A program made the position numbers and the translations under genes. From IMG/VR virus record IMGVR_UViG_3300042879_003877, positions 38,003 through 102,002 of that record: a stretch of 64,000 bases of DNA; one strand, given 5' to 3'. Positions 12,001 to 19,300 of the stretch are shown here, one piece after another; positions within the stretch are counted from its first letter, which is position 1; each line of letters starts with the position of its first letter. Below the pieces are notes generated by a model. It was not told the DNA's origin, searched no databases, and saw only the letters and a list, made by a program, of their open reading frames with translations. The stretch comes from a virus.

Positions 12001-12201
12001 CAGACACAAATAGATACATATGTGTTTTATAAAGAATTATACACGAATGATGCAGATATTAGAGAATTATTCTATATATTTGCTGATAATTACGATATAT
12101 CATATAATGATATTAACAGTTTGTTAAAAACATTGATTTTAGATCACAATGATGTATTACAACCTATTATAGAAAAAACATTAATTGAAAAAGCATGTTA
12201 A
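1..12201 (+). CDS. Giant virion-associated multidomain protein with crAss-type RNA polymerase (5' end outside window)
   Basis: The frame is open from base 1, so the gene probably begins upstream; residues here are numbered from the Met codon at 37 (4054 aa). The strongest motif is DFDID at residues 3006-3010 (9052-9066), preceded by a YRIPTQSF segment. This matches the metal-binding loop of the crAss-like phage virion RNA polymerase (phi14:2 gp66 type, distantly related to YonO and two-barrel polymerases), which is injected and transcribes early genes. The N-terminal ~900 residues are modular: VVSTDAKADIERI and PISTTQS linkers each occur twice, and an acidic GDPDNDN linker follows. A GTGYHEAFEAVW segment at residue 1525 resembles a zincin helix but has Glu where the second His is expected. 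At more than 4000 aa it is about twice the length of gp66, so other activities are likely fused to it. The stop codon overlaps the ferritin start. The polymerase call is firm; the functions of the remaining regions are unknown. Confidence 0.9.
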   Translation, partial: DNKVHKLPITVDMYSVFRSALVQDDLNTMVSEIDEKLNDIKSELLADPQYSQDYLNPNNTSEDVLDIAKKENNNPLYLQYQVLENLKKQVSDSLQKENKAFEELTDVKKLIEKAQKSEKAINSEIENPAKSEDLPKPKPVTVTESSQEPEDNPEEKVEPVVSTDAKADIERIEIPRYFTFNELGGGKGKSGKAMSSVEADRNQEIEENFKKQLKEGDKLIEPNGTITYFKNGKVVKADGSPYGMADIPAFINGVTIERTKVVSTDAKADIERIRQENDSLGKSILQKLGYKNENRLPNGNVKGGQSGWKIRFNIKSPTGGNYFNTDNKTVKNDKHYNEQAQKLVDWLNSYFGTKSKGSVSEAIKGYTLFGFTDEHPSSIWKFLSGGEQGESDFTIYIGSADDVLKFVEDVKKSPIADLLVAGNQGSDVNITPDGIFKARIEGSKIGFSGYGAPIDLNVVTGEENFTFVFDGRRVNINYGKTKGPSDISITVEGGNSEGINWNYKVVGDDNLKKDFPELYKNIRNIIGFQLYGDYLQGSNNEFLKLTGVDKINAKYDAELKELEQKPISTTQSGSSPALRDVEQFNRAKEGSLKRIKNSNDPQTIFSEINRLQETLKKSQSFVLTPEEQTLIDEKLKELKDKGYSLKTKKGEILREGDKVRVDDNVTLLKASDVTEVEKSLLGKELNRRNSLKQELIKNGYSEQEATIEAGLSPEEKIDIVSQDIEVAVIKNGVQEKSGKVAIRVISIEAVESLLSNEQPISTTQSDIESKTKEELFPIDSLHKGKESGDILKVIGYIKDGVKFEIQTKGTLKPKKNLIISELKRLIIEGKLAALEQPTNGDPALGGESAQRPPIQGPVEYGDPDNDNSSLEEEDYRADASRTPLSQTTIFKTYGADFRNGKIQLNNIAKSYFYDQILDLKKDHFFLPIPVSSELALSIVKDKEGDFYKDYKANPTDLIYLLVGIDNDNNPIVYNLPTGKTIPEQIPLIDILSNKTIPTGLIYDKSSTFPIDRITEKFSRTEKYSTQDIDKIYNNYILGLNQMAIDSLSLVEEYNKDVINVNKLRIAVQNNLKPIIGITPGVQDGRVSKVKYEKLSEDYSIHIPTLETAIETKYHELKLGTVYAYQNGKYTKTLRRKFNKNEAQVLANLIKKSLSGEILETSEELYLKSVLNWFDNLTTPTAYNKNSVGIVNGQFIAAPYFGNNNNPKLGFTWSIDDSMDRLVEFFSSHYPHINKTKLNTAYQYFQDKETDTIYENYEEYLIEREIITIPTPVNDRLPVKSNRQLIFDPQFGFDNIQTNDEKNIYRTSKIKLIKDNFTDPMSIQHFFTNDLKKTTPSEEKNGNKIYYFNNIYLSIVGPNDILLAGNVSKYFDNDIWNNTSINAAQVTKDEFDQDVIPYGIKFNLMVTIDSNDEVTINIEKLKKNESTEESEDPGTDEVKNERESPEETPEAQKETSENEEDEFYEDSDEGIDEEPPFRLFTDSTDIENIEEFKVWLSEILPQFSVQVSSDAIKGVAQGALIGSFITLWKNAGSGTGYHEAFEAVWGYFIDSDTKEKLIKEFKSKEGTYKNPFNKKTVKYSESTDNDVKEMLAEGFIDFMKNRKLQPKAPIQNNFFLKLLDLLKRLFSNISKIFKKSEKEAIDNINDIYEKIASGNYSQEVISDFNLGIQFRQRFAAEDIDLNHVHLFNSMLYDRVMSLLGFSNIYDIIDNNIENDVTTSELIGKHIIEQGNALLTELQSEFKTKKIKGFSFFDDNFEFKNDSLRKELLENATQVFLQKSKLDSFVSIDSLDEMEVSSKEGIVPTNEINPTSNVNNVTRFLLNNLKYYTANEAGVLQPAVVNTYFGKTRDITLTINKKPDFTTIQTFLLNKLANVVPYYKDGQEVALFDAMMEKLSLYENKETWIKDLKYKLGIGYSSLSDNIIKMRLAFVTSFKNAEYEPIVLRSSDNVVYMENPVYESSQTALLESWISNVQDKASLSSSVNITLNKDLNKGQVIFPKKGLTNKYEQRDYFKDILGIDIGDPKEDEIIQALDTILSIIKFRQVVIFDDLVKDYAQSSFRTLSKYIASKESSSSKSYKNSDGKAEFSIINPTFISDIINVYNSVDNYNDFLLSYPHFHNNFELKLGLKNNYFLKKGGFLFDKNGLKYKNSKITLKLLSGIQDKTNVKGFSFSKMSLEDKLVFKAVAALSGNYSLLMNSDKNMENSLSFNDKYLLKSLDLNPSFFSKDYNSSSSLNTEAVKIIENYFLPQLKDEIDLLFSKDALNVQFLKDKIKNKELGYYQDIVNFSKEDFEKIANDYNSTQSGLYSYLQSAIPSIYVYLRNQIENDYQNLYKAGFFKNIDGRVLISRQILNSKEIEFMNQGLNAYLDFKGIKGKEREKYIQRITGKNQNTSIASGRLASFFFKKIDEIYMIYAQAGYKDVTASNLEHIFRKIAIQVTVNYEIYNKDIQGFLYGPFSAYKKGDFGKRAGFLASSKQSQDNSITINNHLNLTSKRLDGKNRDGLLSFVSYKDPIVVSARITSIAEDFYKVLKNDKHSHDTIERLVGAKFKKDGTLKEITAEPGTLLAPYEELKLADAQAYIMLDTFHDLLYKSGKLTRSQKVHIQYEMALERIERSELPKTDPAYRPLTAKQKVKDLEFINNPQIKKEANSAVLQVLKPQGSGFNQNNLDVAIPIFLKNSVVPLSWSRVKNNPILRDKYITWQKNQIDLIGFESGQKIGAILKDGNSTPLYNIDGFNAEIPFIQKMKFNDFGIQQETPNEFKNSVNRGVQITKLIVGNLSHHFKNKPHIKELVDEYYANLNELYQRGYDSLMKKLGLKLEGNYYVTDNLSNLVETLSEQAKLLKLPINVKDMFVVDSSTGKLPYKFDASTERHRIEYILNSILDRTLIHQKVKGTQAPQISSVFEQSNLKPLFKRKGIWTEYTQGMKLSADEEKSIRYSSTDLKILEDGTIEVKIPSYLKGLVNLNTSKIDPELLELIGYRIPTQSFGQVEKIKIVGFLDQSYGDAIIVPAELVGKSGSDFDIDKLNLYFPHYYKDKQGNYRYISYSTSDEELGLRYNNYIKSNEEKVYRKLKQWIFDAIKDMASDLNINLNKEDLSKFFTKKTFRQLPNIIKEEYFDLQETLQNSESKILEKTIAHIQKTSELISEYEEALANKEEIEYEDKDGNIVISPFDVLPLLYTLQTEYDTLLNAAGYNKDQIELIREKLKEFNEYKTELLTQDLPNIPNEIAITYGYMSIDDFSKLPILKQNSLEALENRNIELMKRLISLPENRLQHLAPNSASTIEAMDKIINSSEVKKKSYHLSTFYGSTEFRNIMVSAKNLVGAGALHITGHQITQMFNVSFSDEDTFKHIPFIKSNRLDKVYDSKGRLISSNLSEFLSAFVDAAKDPFAVRLNLNNSTINVALMLIRLGVSIEEVLYFINQPSIKRYVARYNNVSSLLRKSSNESQNRAMAEAYVLWESNRGMYGKDSLKHLRIPFNAEKINTQDELDLYSAEEKKTEYISLTDKTIETIFNYGTFEEINRISYMIKKSVALPNISTSEGSENYLKNLEKSLTGNISNEIKHETDIYSLGLFMSLLKPAQELSTLNTAINIESKKTKTLIENRSLLNTVDSLLRRLSPPFTNLDAIFSQSHLSTVYRNRQDFDKYLAPYLMVADPTFSNLLDSIATQGYISLAYGQAKNDLVYKFNTFLLSYLVQNNPNFRPTQDHETMFKRLASRIKAIQTSEHYKPFKSHNLFKNISYTLRGQFGGDLKTQIRLLKYQEEETIDRDIEIQKHENAYELALSRMKSSRLPAKKEFYEELVSIYEDLVDYSILQSGLSAQFTSLAGILPADLFAKKVSKYLDLTNLNVDLSNLWDIFVRNNHRNPLLVDIKPEVIRNSNIIDYNGNTYYRVYSRVPYIKRNISNLIESEDIFSFEETEKLESKFLRVLPNEEIKGIVEELDLPKSTNWKLYEEITALGDQQWYLETKDIYDSLSSRIPGYIEEDYSLPEETIESEKIQLSQTQIDTYVFYKELYTNDADIRELFYIFADNYDISYNDINSLLKTLILDHNDVLQPIIEKTLIEKAC
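478..819 (+). repeat. Pair of 39-bp perfect direct repeats (478-516 and 781-819) inside the giant gene
   Basis: The same 39 bases, encoding VVSTDAKADIERI, occur at 478-516 and 781-819. The copies are 303 bp apart, exactly 101 codons, so recombination between them would delete or add a module in frame. The segment between them is Gly/Lys-rich and unlike its flanks. Confidence 0.9.
1695..2294 (+). repeat. Pair of 21-bp direct repeats (1695-1715 and 2274-2294) inside the giant gene
   Basis: The 21-base string encoding PISTTQS is repeated 579 bp apart (193 codons, in frame). It brackets a charged, helical segment. Together with the 39-bp pair it marks the N-terminal part of the giant protein as a set of linker-separated cassettes. 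Confidence 0.85.
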
Positions 12202-12683
12202 CAAGTAAAATAATTGAACAACTAAATTACAGAATTCAACAAGAAGAATTCTCATCAAGATTATATAAACAAATGAGTTTATGGTTAAATGATGAAGGTT
12301 TTATAAATCTTAGTAAAATATATAATAAATATTCTCAAGAAGAATTAGATCATGCTCAATGGGCTGCTGATTTTCTTTTAGCTCATGGTATTAAACCTGA
12401 TTTAAAAGAATTAAATGCTCCTAATGATATTTATGAGATAAGTTCATTAAAAGATATATTAGATTTAACCTTATCTCATGAAAAAGAAATTACAAATCAA
12501 TGTAATGATTTAGCTTCTTTAGCATTAAAAGAAAACTCTCATACATTATATTCTTTAGCATCTAAATATTGTCATGAACAAGTAGAAGAATTAGAAAAAG
12601 CTATTACTTTTTTAGATATATATTCTAAAACTAAAGATGAGTTATTTTATGATCATTATATTGGAGAAAATTATTTAGATTAA
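12195..12683 (+). CDS. Ferritin (non-haem, FtnA-like)
   Basis: This 162-aa protein has the normal length and sequence pattern of a bacterial four-helix ferritin. Ferritins oxidise Fe(II) at a di-iron centre and store it in a 24-subunit cage. All ferroxidase-site positions known from E. coli FtnA appear to be present: E17, E50, H53, E96, Q129 and E132, within QQEEFSS, QEELDHA, SHEKEIT and HEQVEE. Its ATG overlaps the end of the giant RNA polymerase gene by 7 bp and the next gene follows after 2 bp, so it is co-expressed with virion genes. That position suggests a role late in infection or inside the virion, such as removing iron, limiting oxidative damage to DNA, or using the cage structurally; this is inference. 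The ferritin assignment is strong. Confidence 0.88.
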   Translation: MLTSKIIEQLNYRIQQEEFSSRLYKQMSLWLNDEGFINLSKIYNKYSQEELDHAQWAADFLLAHGIKPDLKELNAPNDIYEISSLKDILDLTLSHEKEITNQCNDLASLALKENSHTLYSLASKYCHEQVEELEKAITFLDIYSKTKDELFYDHYIGENYLD

Positions 12684-12685
12684 TT

Positions 12686-14437
12686 ATGTTGTGTCCCATA
12701 GAACAAGATAAACGCTGGATTAAATTGCTTTCTTTCTTAAAAAATAGACAGAAAGCAATATTTTATTGGAATATGTATAAAGAGAATATTCCAGATTATT
12801 TTTATTCAGATCCAAGTATTATATCTCAAATTCCTGAATCTTCAGAAGAAGTTACTAATCCTTCAGAAGCAGTTCTTATTAAACCAGCAATAGAAGAAAA
12901 CTTAAAAACTTTCTTTACTCAATTTGGTTTTCAATTTAAAGAAGGTGATTCTCCTACTGATTTATTACAAAAAATAATTTATACCAGTAAAGAAGATGAC
13001 AATATATTTATTGATAATTCAGTAAAAGCATTGTCTCAATTACTATTAGCTAATACTAATATAGATTTTAATAAATTACAAGATTTAATAGAAGAAACTT
13101 CAGAATTTAAAAACTTATTAAAAAATTCTTCGGAGTATGTAAAAAATACACACAAATATTTAAAAGATGGTAACAGAATACCTATGGAAGAATGGGTATC
13201 TTATGTTAAAGAATACAATAAAATTAAAAATACTGTTCTTGAAAAGTACATTAAAGAATCTTTATTAGATAAAAACAATTCTACAGGACTACATCAATTA
13301 ATTAACGTTTTTTTAAAATTTTTTAAAGATTTATTTAGCAATGCAACAAATTTAAAAGAAGTTACAGACTCTCTAATTCAACAAGTATTATTGAATCAAA
13401 AAGAAGTCATTATTAATTCTCAAGATTTAAAAAATAAAGAAAGAGTTACTTTAGCTAAAGCATTAGAAGAAACTACTCATGGTAAAGATATAATTAAAAC
13501 TTTTGGTGAATTTGGATTAATACTTACAGGTAGTGTTAGTGCTGCTGAACAAGGTTCTGTGTTTAGAAAAGTAGGTAAACTTTTACATGATATTGATTGG
13601 GTTGTACCAAAAGGATTTACCAAAGATTTTAATAAAAAACTAAAAGATACTTTTACAGGAGCTACTTTAGTAAGAGAATTTGATAGTCAAACTTACTACA
13701 CTCAAACTTATATTGTTCCCCCAAAAGGATACACTATTTCTAATTTAACATTCTTTAAACCAGAAATTTATGGTAAAAATAAATATATTGCTTCTTATGA
13801 TGTATTAGATAAAAATGGCAATGTAGTTTCTAATTACAGAAGATATTACGATGTTAAAAAATCAGGAAAAGTTATTGAAAATCGAGAAGTATATAACGAA
13901 GGATTGCAAAATGTTGATAAAAATTTAGAAGCAGTTTCTGTAGATTTTTTCCAAAATAAAGAAGAATTAAAATTTAAACCTTATACTGTAAATGTAGAGG
14001 GTATAGAATTACAACTATCAAATTGGATGTCTTCTTTTACAGAAAAATTAAAATATGGCAGAGCTAAAGACTTATTAGACTACGCTAATTTTATTCCTAA
14101 CAATTTAATTTCATCAGAAATTAAACCAGGAGTAGAAGAATTATTTGATTCTAATCCTGAATTAGCTAATCAAGTATATGAAGCTTTAGGGTTTAAAACT
14201 ATTAATGAATCTGAAATAACTTATACAGATGATGAAGGTAATCCTTGTGCTGTCAATGGATTAAAAGGTAGTAAGTTTAAAAAAGGAGGTAATTGGGAAA
14301 TTATTAAGGAATTTAAAGGTAAGTCTCACGCTCAAGGAGGTATTGATATAGAAATAGGAAAAGGTGGTATTAAAATGTCAAATAAACAAGGTAAATTTGA
14401 AGCTAAATATGGTTTAATAATTCCTAAAAATAATTAA
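12686..14437 (+). CDS. Virion-block protein with nucleotidyltransferase-like domain
   Basis: This 583-aa protein has an unrecognised, Glu/Lys-rich helical N-terminal half. Around residues 282-304 the pattern LTGSVSAAEQG followed by HDID resembles the GS...DxD signature of DNA polymerase beta-type nucleotidyltransferases, with G282, S283, D302 and D304 as candidate metal/nucleotide residues. The last ~50 residues carry an FKGKSHAQGGIDIEIG segment of a kind seen in virion proteins of Bacteroidota phages. It lies 2 bp after the ferritin gene and 2 bp before the transpeptidase/lysozyme gene, in one operon. A packaged or injected protein is likely. The activity is a motif-level guess; the fold could be a degenerate, non-catalytic nucleotidyltransferase. 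Confidence 0.55.
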   Translation: MLCPIEQDKRWIKLLSFLKNRQKAIFYWNMYKENIPDYFYSDPSIISQIPESSEEVTNPSEAVLIKPAIEENLKTFFTQFGFQFKEGDSPTDLLQKIIYTSKEDDNIFIDNSVKALSQLLLANTNIDFNKLQDLIEETSEFKNLLKNSSEYVKNTHKYLKDGNRIPMEEWVSYVKEYNKIKNTVLEKYIKESLLDKNNSTGLHQLINVFLKFFKDLFSNATNLKEVTDSLIQQVLLNQKEVIINSQDLKNKERVTLAKALEETTHGKDIIKTFGEFGLILTGSVSAAEQGSVFRKVGKLLHDIDWVVPKGFTKDFNKKLKDTFTGATLVREFDSQTYYTQTYIVPPKGYTISNLTFFKPEIYGKNKYIASYDVLDKNGNVVSNYRRYYDVKKSGKVIENREVYNEGLQNVDKNLEAVSVDFFQNKEELKFKPYTVNVEGIELQLSNWMSSFTEKLKYGRAKDLLDYANFIPNNLISSEIKPGVEELFDSNPELANQVYEALGFKTINESEITYTDDEGNPCAVNGLKGSKFKKGGNWEIIKEFKGKSHAQGGIDIEIGKGGIKMSNKQGKFEAKYGLIIPKNN

Positions 14438-14439
14438 TT

Positions 14440-16326
14440 ATGAAACAAGTAGAAGTAGAATCAGGCGAATTAGCCTTAAAAAATAGTTTTGGAGATATAG
14501 TTATTATTCCTAAGAAAAATAGATTAGAAGTTGAAGGAATGATTAAAGATAAGTGTTGGGGTTGTATTGATGCTTTTGTAGATAAACTTCCTGTAATGGA
14601 AGATTATGCAGAAGGTGGAACTATTGTATCAGAGTTATATAAACAAAAAACAGGTAAAGATTGGAATACTGCAAAACAAGAAGGATTAACTTCTGGTAGT
14701 TTTGATGATAATATGAAATTAAGAGATAGATTATTAAAAGGAGAGTTAGATGGTAATAAAGTAAATACAACTGTTAATAAAGTAAATAGCAATAATAGTA
14801 CAGTAAATAATAATAGTCAAGAAGATTATACAAAGGCTAAAAATTTTAATGAAGCTTTTAGTATTGCAAGAAAACAATTAGGAGCTAATCAAATATTTGA
14901 ATATCAAGGTAGAAAATATGGTACTAATTTAGAAGGGGAAAAGTTTGAACCTAGTGAAGAAGTACTTACTAAAGCAAATATGAATAAACCAGAAGTAAAA
15001 GAAAGATTAAATAATCAAAATAAACTTACTGAATCTGTTTATTCCACTAAAAAAACTACAAAAGTAGAACCTGAATATCAAGATTGGGATAAAGTAAAAC
15101 AAAGAAAAGGTGAAATAAATAAGATGAAGCAGGCTGATATTATAAAACAATATCATAAAAATTCACAAGAGCAATATTTAATAGTTGATAAAAAAAGAGG
15201 TAAAATGCACCTTATGAAAGGTGATAAAGAAATTACTTCATATAATATAGGTACTGGTGAAAATGTTGGAGATGAGCAAACAAGAACTTGGGTAGATAAA
15301 GAAACTAAAAAAGTTGATTGGTCTAAAGGCAATAAACAAACTGGTGCTGGTATTTATACAGTAAGTGCAAAACAAGCTAAAAATAGTCATTATTCAAATG
15401 TTCCTTCATGGAATTTTACTAATGAATATGGTATTGAAGTACCAATGGCTATTCATGCTGCTCCACAAGGAAGAGTAGGTAAAATAGCAGATAAAGATGA
15501 AACTAATAATCGTGTGTCTAATGGTTGTATAAATGGTATTTGTTCTAATCTTGAAGATTTATATAAAAAAGGTTATAAAGAAGGTCAAAAATTATATGTT
15601 TTACCTGATGATGATAATAATAAATATGAACTAAAAAATGGTAAATTAGTATTTTCTTCTAAAAACCCAGATGTGAATAAAACAGTAAAAACTTTAAATT
15701 ACAAACCTATTAAATTAGAAATAGATGAAAAAACCTTTAGAGATAAAGTATTTACAGCAATGGATTTTAATGATGAAGATGAGTTTGAAACAACTAAATC
15801 TTATGTGAAAGCTCTCCAGGATAATAAACAAAAAATAATGAAATCTGCACAAATAGATGGCGATACATATAATGATATTGCTAAAATAGCATTTGGTATT
15901 TATGGTACTGAAAGTAATTTTGGAGATACTCATTCAGCAGCAGGAAATTTAATGAGAGCTGCTAATAAATATTTTGACCCTAAATCTTCATCTTCTCCAG
16001 ATGTTAAAAGTAAAGCAACTACTTATGGAGCAGATAAGAATAATAATTCTGTGGGTTATACGCAAATTAGATGGTCGCAATTAAACGAAAGAGAATTAAA
16101 AGTTTTAAAAGAACTTGGTATTAAATCTAATAAAGATTTATTACAAGCTGATAAATCGGCAGTAGCTACAGCAGCAATTTTAGCTATTAGATATCATGAA
16201 CAATTAACTCCTGAACAGAAAAAAGATATAGATACATACTTACCTATTAAATGGAATAATAGAGCTAATTATTCTGCAAGAGTAAAAACTAATAGTCAAT
16301 ATTTAACAATTAAAGAATTAAATTAA
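14440..16326 (+). CDS. Virion peptidoglycan enzyme: L,D-transpeptidase (YkuD-like) plus lysozyme/transglycosylase domain
   Basis: The N-terminus (ELALKNSFGDIVIIPKK, then a KCWGCID segment) resembles a conserved virion-protein start in this phage group. An Asn/Ser-rich linker follows at about residues 105-135. Residues ~245-395 form a YkuD-type domain: H339 in AIHAAPQGR and C363 in SNGCIN are the expected catalytic pair. This family cross-links peptidoglycan or hydrolyses it in reverse. Residues ~480-625 look like a lysozyme/lytic transglycosylase, with E491 in GTESNFG as the probable acid followed by SVGYTQIRW. The gene sits inside the virion block, far from the lysis genes at 26.9-28.1 kb, so a role in cell-wall penetration at entry is more likely than lysis. 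Combining a wall-cutting domain with an L,D-transpeptidase in one chain is unusual and could allow local opening and resealing. Confidence 0.8.
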   Translation: MKQVEVESGELALKNSFGDIVIIPKKNRLEVEGMIKDKCWGCIDAFVDKLPVMEDYAEGGTIVSELYKQKTGKDWNTAKQEGLTSGSFDDNMKLRDRLLKGELDGNKVNTTVNKVNSNNSTVNNNSQEDYTKAKNFNEAFSIARKQLGANQIFEYQGRKYGTNLEGEKFEPSEEVLTKANMNKPEVKERLNNQNKLTESVYSTKKTTKVEPEYQDWDKVKQRKGEINKMKQADIIKQYHKNSQEQYLIVDKKRGKMHLMKGDKEITSYNIGTGENVGDEQTRTWVDKETKKVDWSKGNKQTGAGIYTVSAKQAKNSHYSNVPSWNFTNEYGIEVPMAIHAAPQGRVGKIADKDETNNRVSNGCINGICSNLEDLYKKGYKEGQKLYVLPDDDNNKYELKNGKLVFSSKNPDVNKTVKTLNYKPIKLEIDEKTFRDKVFTAMDFNDEDEFETTKSYVKALQDNKQKIMKSAQIDGDTYNDIAKIAFGIYGTESNFGDTHSAAGNLMRAANKYFDPKSSSSPDVKSKATTYGADKNNNSVGYTQIRWSQLNERELKVLKELGIKSNKDLLQADKSAVATAAILAIRYHEQLTPEQKKDIDTYLPIKWNNRANYSARVKTNSQYLTIKELN

Positions 16327-16327
16327 T

Positions 16328-19300
16328 ATGAGCTGTAAACCTACATATAAAGGGGTAAGATATAATTCTTTAGAAGAATTAAAATCCTCTGTAATAACTC
16401 CACAACAAAAACAAGAAGCTTTACAACAATACTCTGCATACCTTGATACTATATTTCCTGATAGTAAAGTAAAAGATATTGTTTATCATGGAAAAAATGA
16501 AGGAAACTCTTTAGATTTAACTCTTTATGAAAAAGATCATGATATATATTTTGCTCCTTCTAAAGAAGAAGCTGAGTATTGGGGGGGAAGACCTGGTAAA
16601 ACAGGATACTTGAAAAAGAATACAAACCCTGAAACTTTCAATATCATGATAAATGGTAGAGATGCAAATTTAGAAGAAAAAAAAGAGTATCTTAAAAAAT
16701 TATTTGAAATCAAAATTACACCAGCTATTATAAATAATCCGTACAGCGGTATAACTCAAACTGATGATGGACGAAATTTAAAAGAATATTCTAGTAAACC
16801 AGAACAAATACACATATTAGGAAGTAAACGAGATATAGAAGGATTTAAAGAGTTTGTAAGTAAAAAAGAAGTAGAGGGAGAAAAAAACAATCTTACTACA
16901 CATGCTAAAGTTTTAGAAACTACTATTAAAGAACAACTTCCAAAGGAAATAGCTGATACAATTACTATACTTGAAACTATTCCAGAAGAAATTTTAGGAA
17001 GAGATGATTTGTATTTAGCAATGAAAGATGTGTTAGAAGCAAATGGAATTACAGATCCAGCCTTAATAAACTGGTTAGGTATAAATAAAGGTAATAAACA
17101 TCCTAAAAATTTTACATCAGAAGATCAAGTAAAAAAACTTATTGAAGATACTTATAATGAGCTATTAAAACAAGAATATGCAGAGTTTAAAAAAAATCCC
17201 ATAGCTAAGGAATCTTATGAAAAATGGAAAGCAGCGTTAGAAAAGTACCCTACTTGGTTTAAACATCCAATGCTTAAACACGCTATCAAATATCTTAATC
17301 CTCAAAGAAGAGATAAGTTTGTTCTCCAACTCAGTGAAACAGCTCTACAAAATACTTATGGGTTAGTAATAGGTAAACCTCATGAACTTAATAGAATTGG
17401 AAAATTGTACGACAAGGAAGTTTTAGCTGTTGTAGCAGAGGTTGGGAAACATGAGAGATCAGCTAGTGGTAGAGGTTATTGGGTACATGTACCGAGAACA
17501 CAGCAACCTTTAAGCGACGAGGGTCTTGTAAGTTACTCTGAAATACTTAAAGGGTTAAAAGATCCAAGTCTTATAAAGACGACTTTTCTTTATAAAAATA
17601 TACGTTACTTTGTAGAAGATAATAAAATAAAAAAACTATTAAGTGATTTGACATTAAGTTCAGAAGAGGTAAATTTATTAATTAAAGATATAGAAAATGA
17701 ACTTACAAAAGCAAATAATTCTCAGTTCAAAGCTAACGTAGAACTTCTTCGTAAACTATCTCCTGCAAAATGGTGTACAGCTACTTACAAGGCTCCTTAT
17801 TATGTAGAAAACTTTGACAACTATATTCTCATAGTAGATGGTGTAACAGTAGTTGGAATTGAAGCATACCCATCTTTGATAAAAGCTAGATTTACACGAA
17901 ATGAGAATGATAGCACATATGAAAAGACATTTGAAAATGAAGAGTCTCTTTATGAATATGCTAAAAAAACCAATGAAGAGTTTGTAATTCAACAAAGCAA
18001 AAAAAAAGTACAAGAAGTCACTTCTGTTAACAACAATGGAATAGCTTCTATAGACCACTTAGAAGATACAATAGCTTTTTTTGAAAAGCATGGGTTAGAT
18101 ACTAATAATCCTACAATCCAAGCTGCTATTAAAGCTAAGGAAAGTGGTGGTAAAGATAAAGATTTCAAAGACAATGGTGATCCTGATGAAGACAATGGTG
18201 ATCCTGATGAATACTATAACCTTGCTTACGGACCTTATGCAGAAATAGAAAATAGAGCAGCTGCTATAAACACGTTAGAAGAAGCTAGAACTTTTTTATT
18301 TGAAAGAGTTGGAGGAACACCTAACACTGAATTCTATTATGCTCTTAAACCTGAGTTTCAAGCTGATTATGAACTAGCCAAATTTACTATAGAGCAGAGT
18401 CCACAGATGATAGGATATATAGAACCAGAATTACCTTTCTACTTAGAATTAGCTAAGTTAGCTATGCAAAAAGATTATAGTCTTTTTCAGTATTTAAGAG
18501 TTGAAGCTAAAGTTGATCCAGATAATATAGCTGCAAATGAAGCTTTTATCGTTGAAAGAAATAGACGACAAGCAATATATCTTCAATTACCAGAGCAACA
18601 AAAAGAAGAAGTAAATCTTATAGTAAATAATTTAGATGGTACAGAAGAAGAAAAAGCTCGTATTTTAGACCAATATACTACAAGGGAAATTTTAGATACT
18701 CTTAATAAGTATATTAATATAGACACAATTCAAACTTTAAGACTAAAACTAAATATAGATTATTTACCTTTGTCTAAAACAAACGAGAATAGAATACAGG
18801 GTTACTACGATGCCACAAATGATAAAGTAGTTATTATAGCTGCTAATGTCAAAAAAGAAGAAGCAGCTAAAGTAGCTATTCATGAAGTAGCACATAGAGG
18901 TATGCTTCGTATGGCTAAAGAATTAGGAGGTGTAAAGCAATTACATGACGCTCTTATAGGAGCAGAGCAAGAGTTAATAAAGAAGCTACCAGAACTTTTA
19001 AAAAGAACTGGACATACTTCTTTAGAAAATTTAATGATTGATTACGGCTTTGATAAAGACAGTAGAGAGGGAAAGACAAAACTTCTTATGGAGCTTGCTG
19101 CAAGGTGGGCTGAAACTTTAGTTGATAAACCTAAACCTACTTGGTGGGTTAAATTACTGCAAAAACTTGGAGATTGGCTTAAAATATTTACTGGTAAAAC
19201 TTTAACGGAAGATGAAGTTAACAGTCTTGTAGGAGGTTTTGTAAAATACGGGAGTAAAAAGAAAGAAAATAACTCAGAAGAATCAGAATCAGGAATGAAA

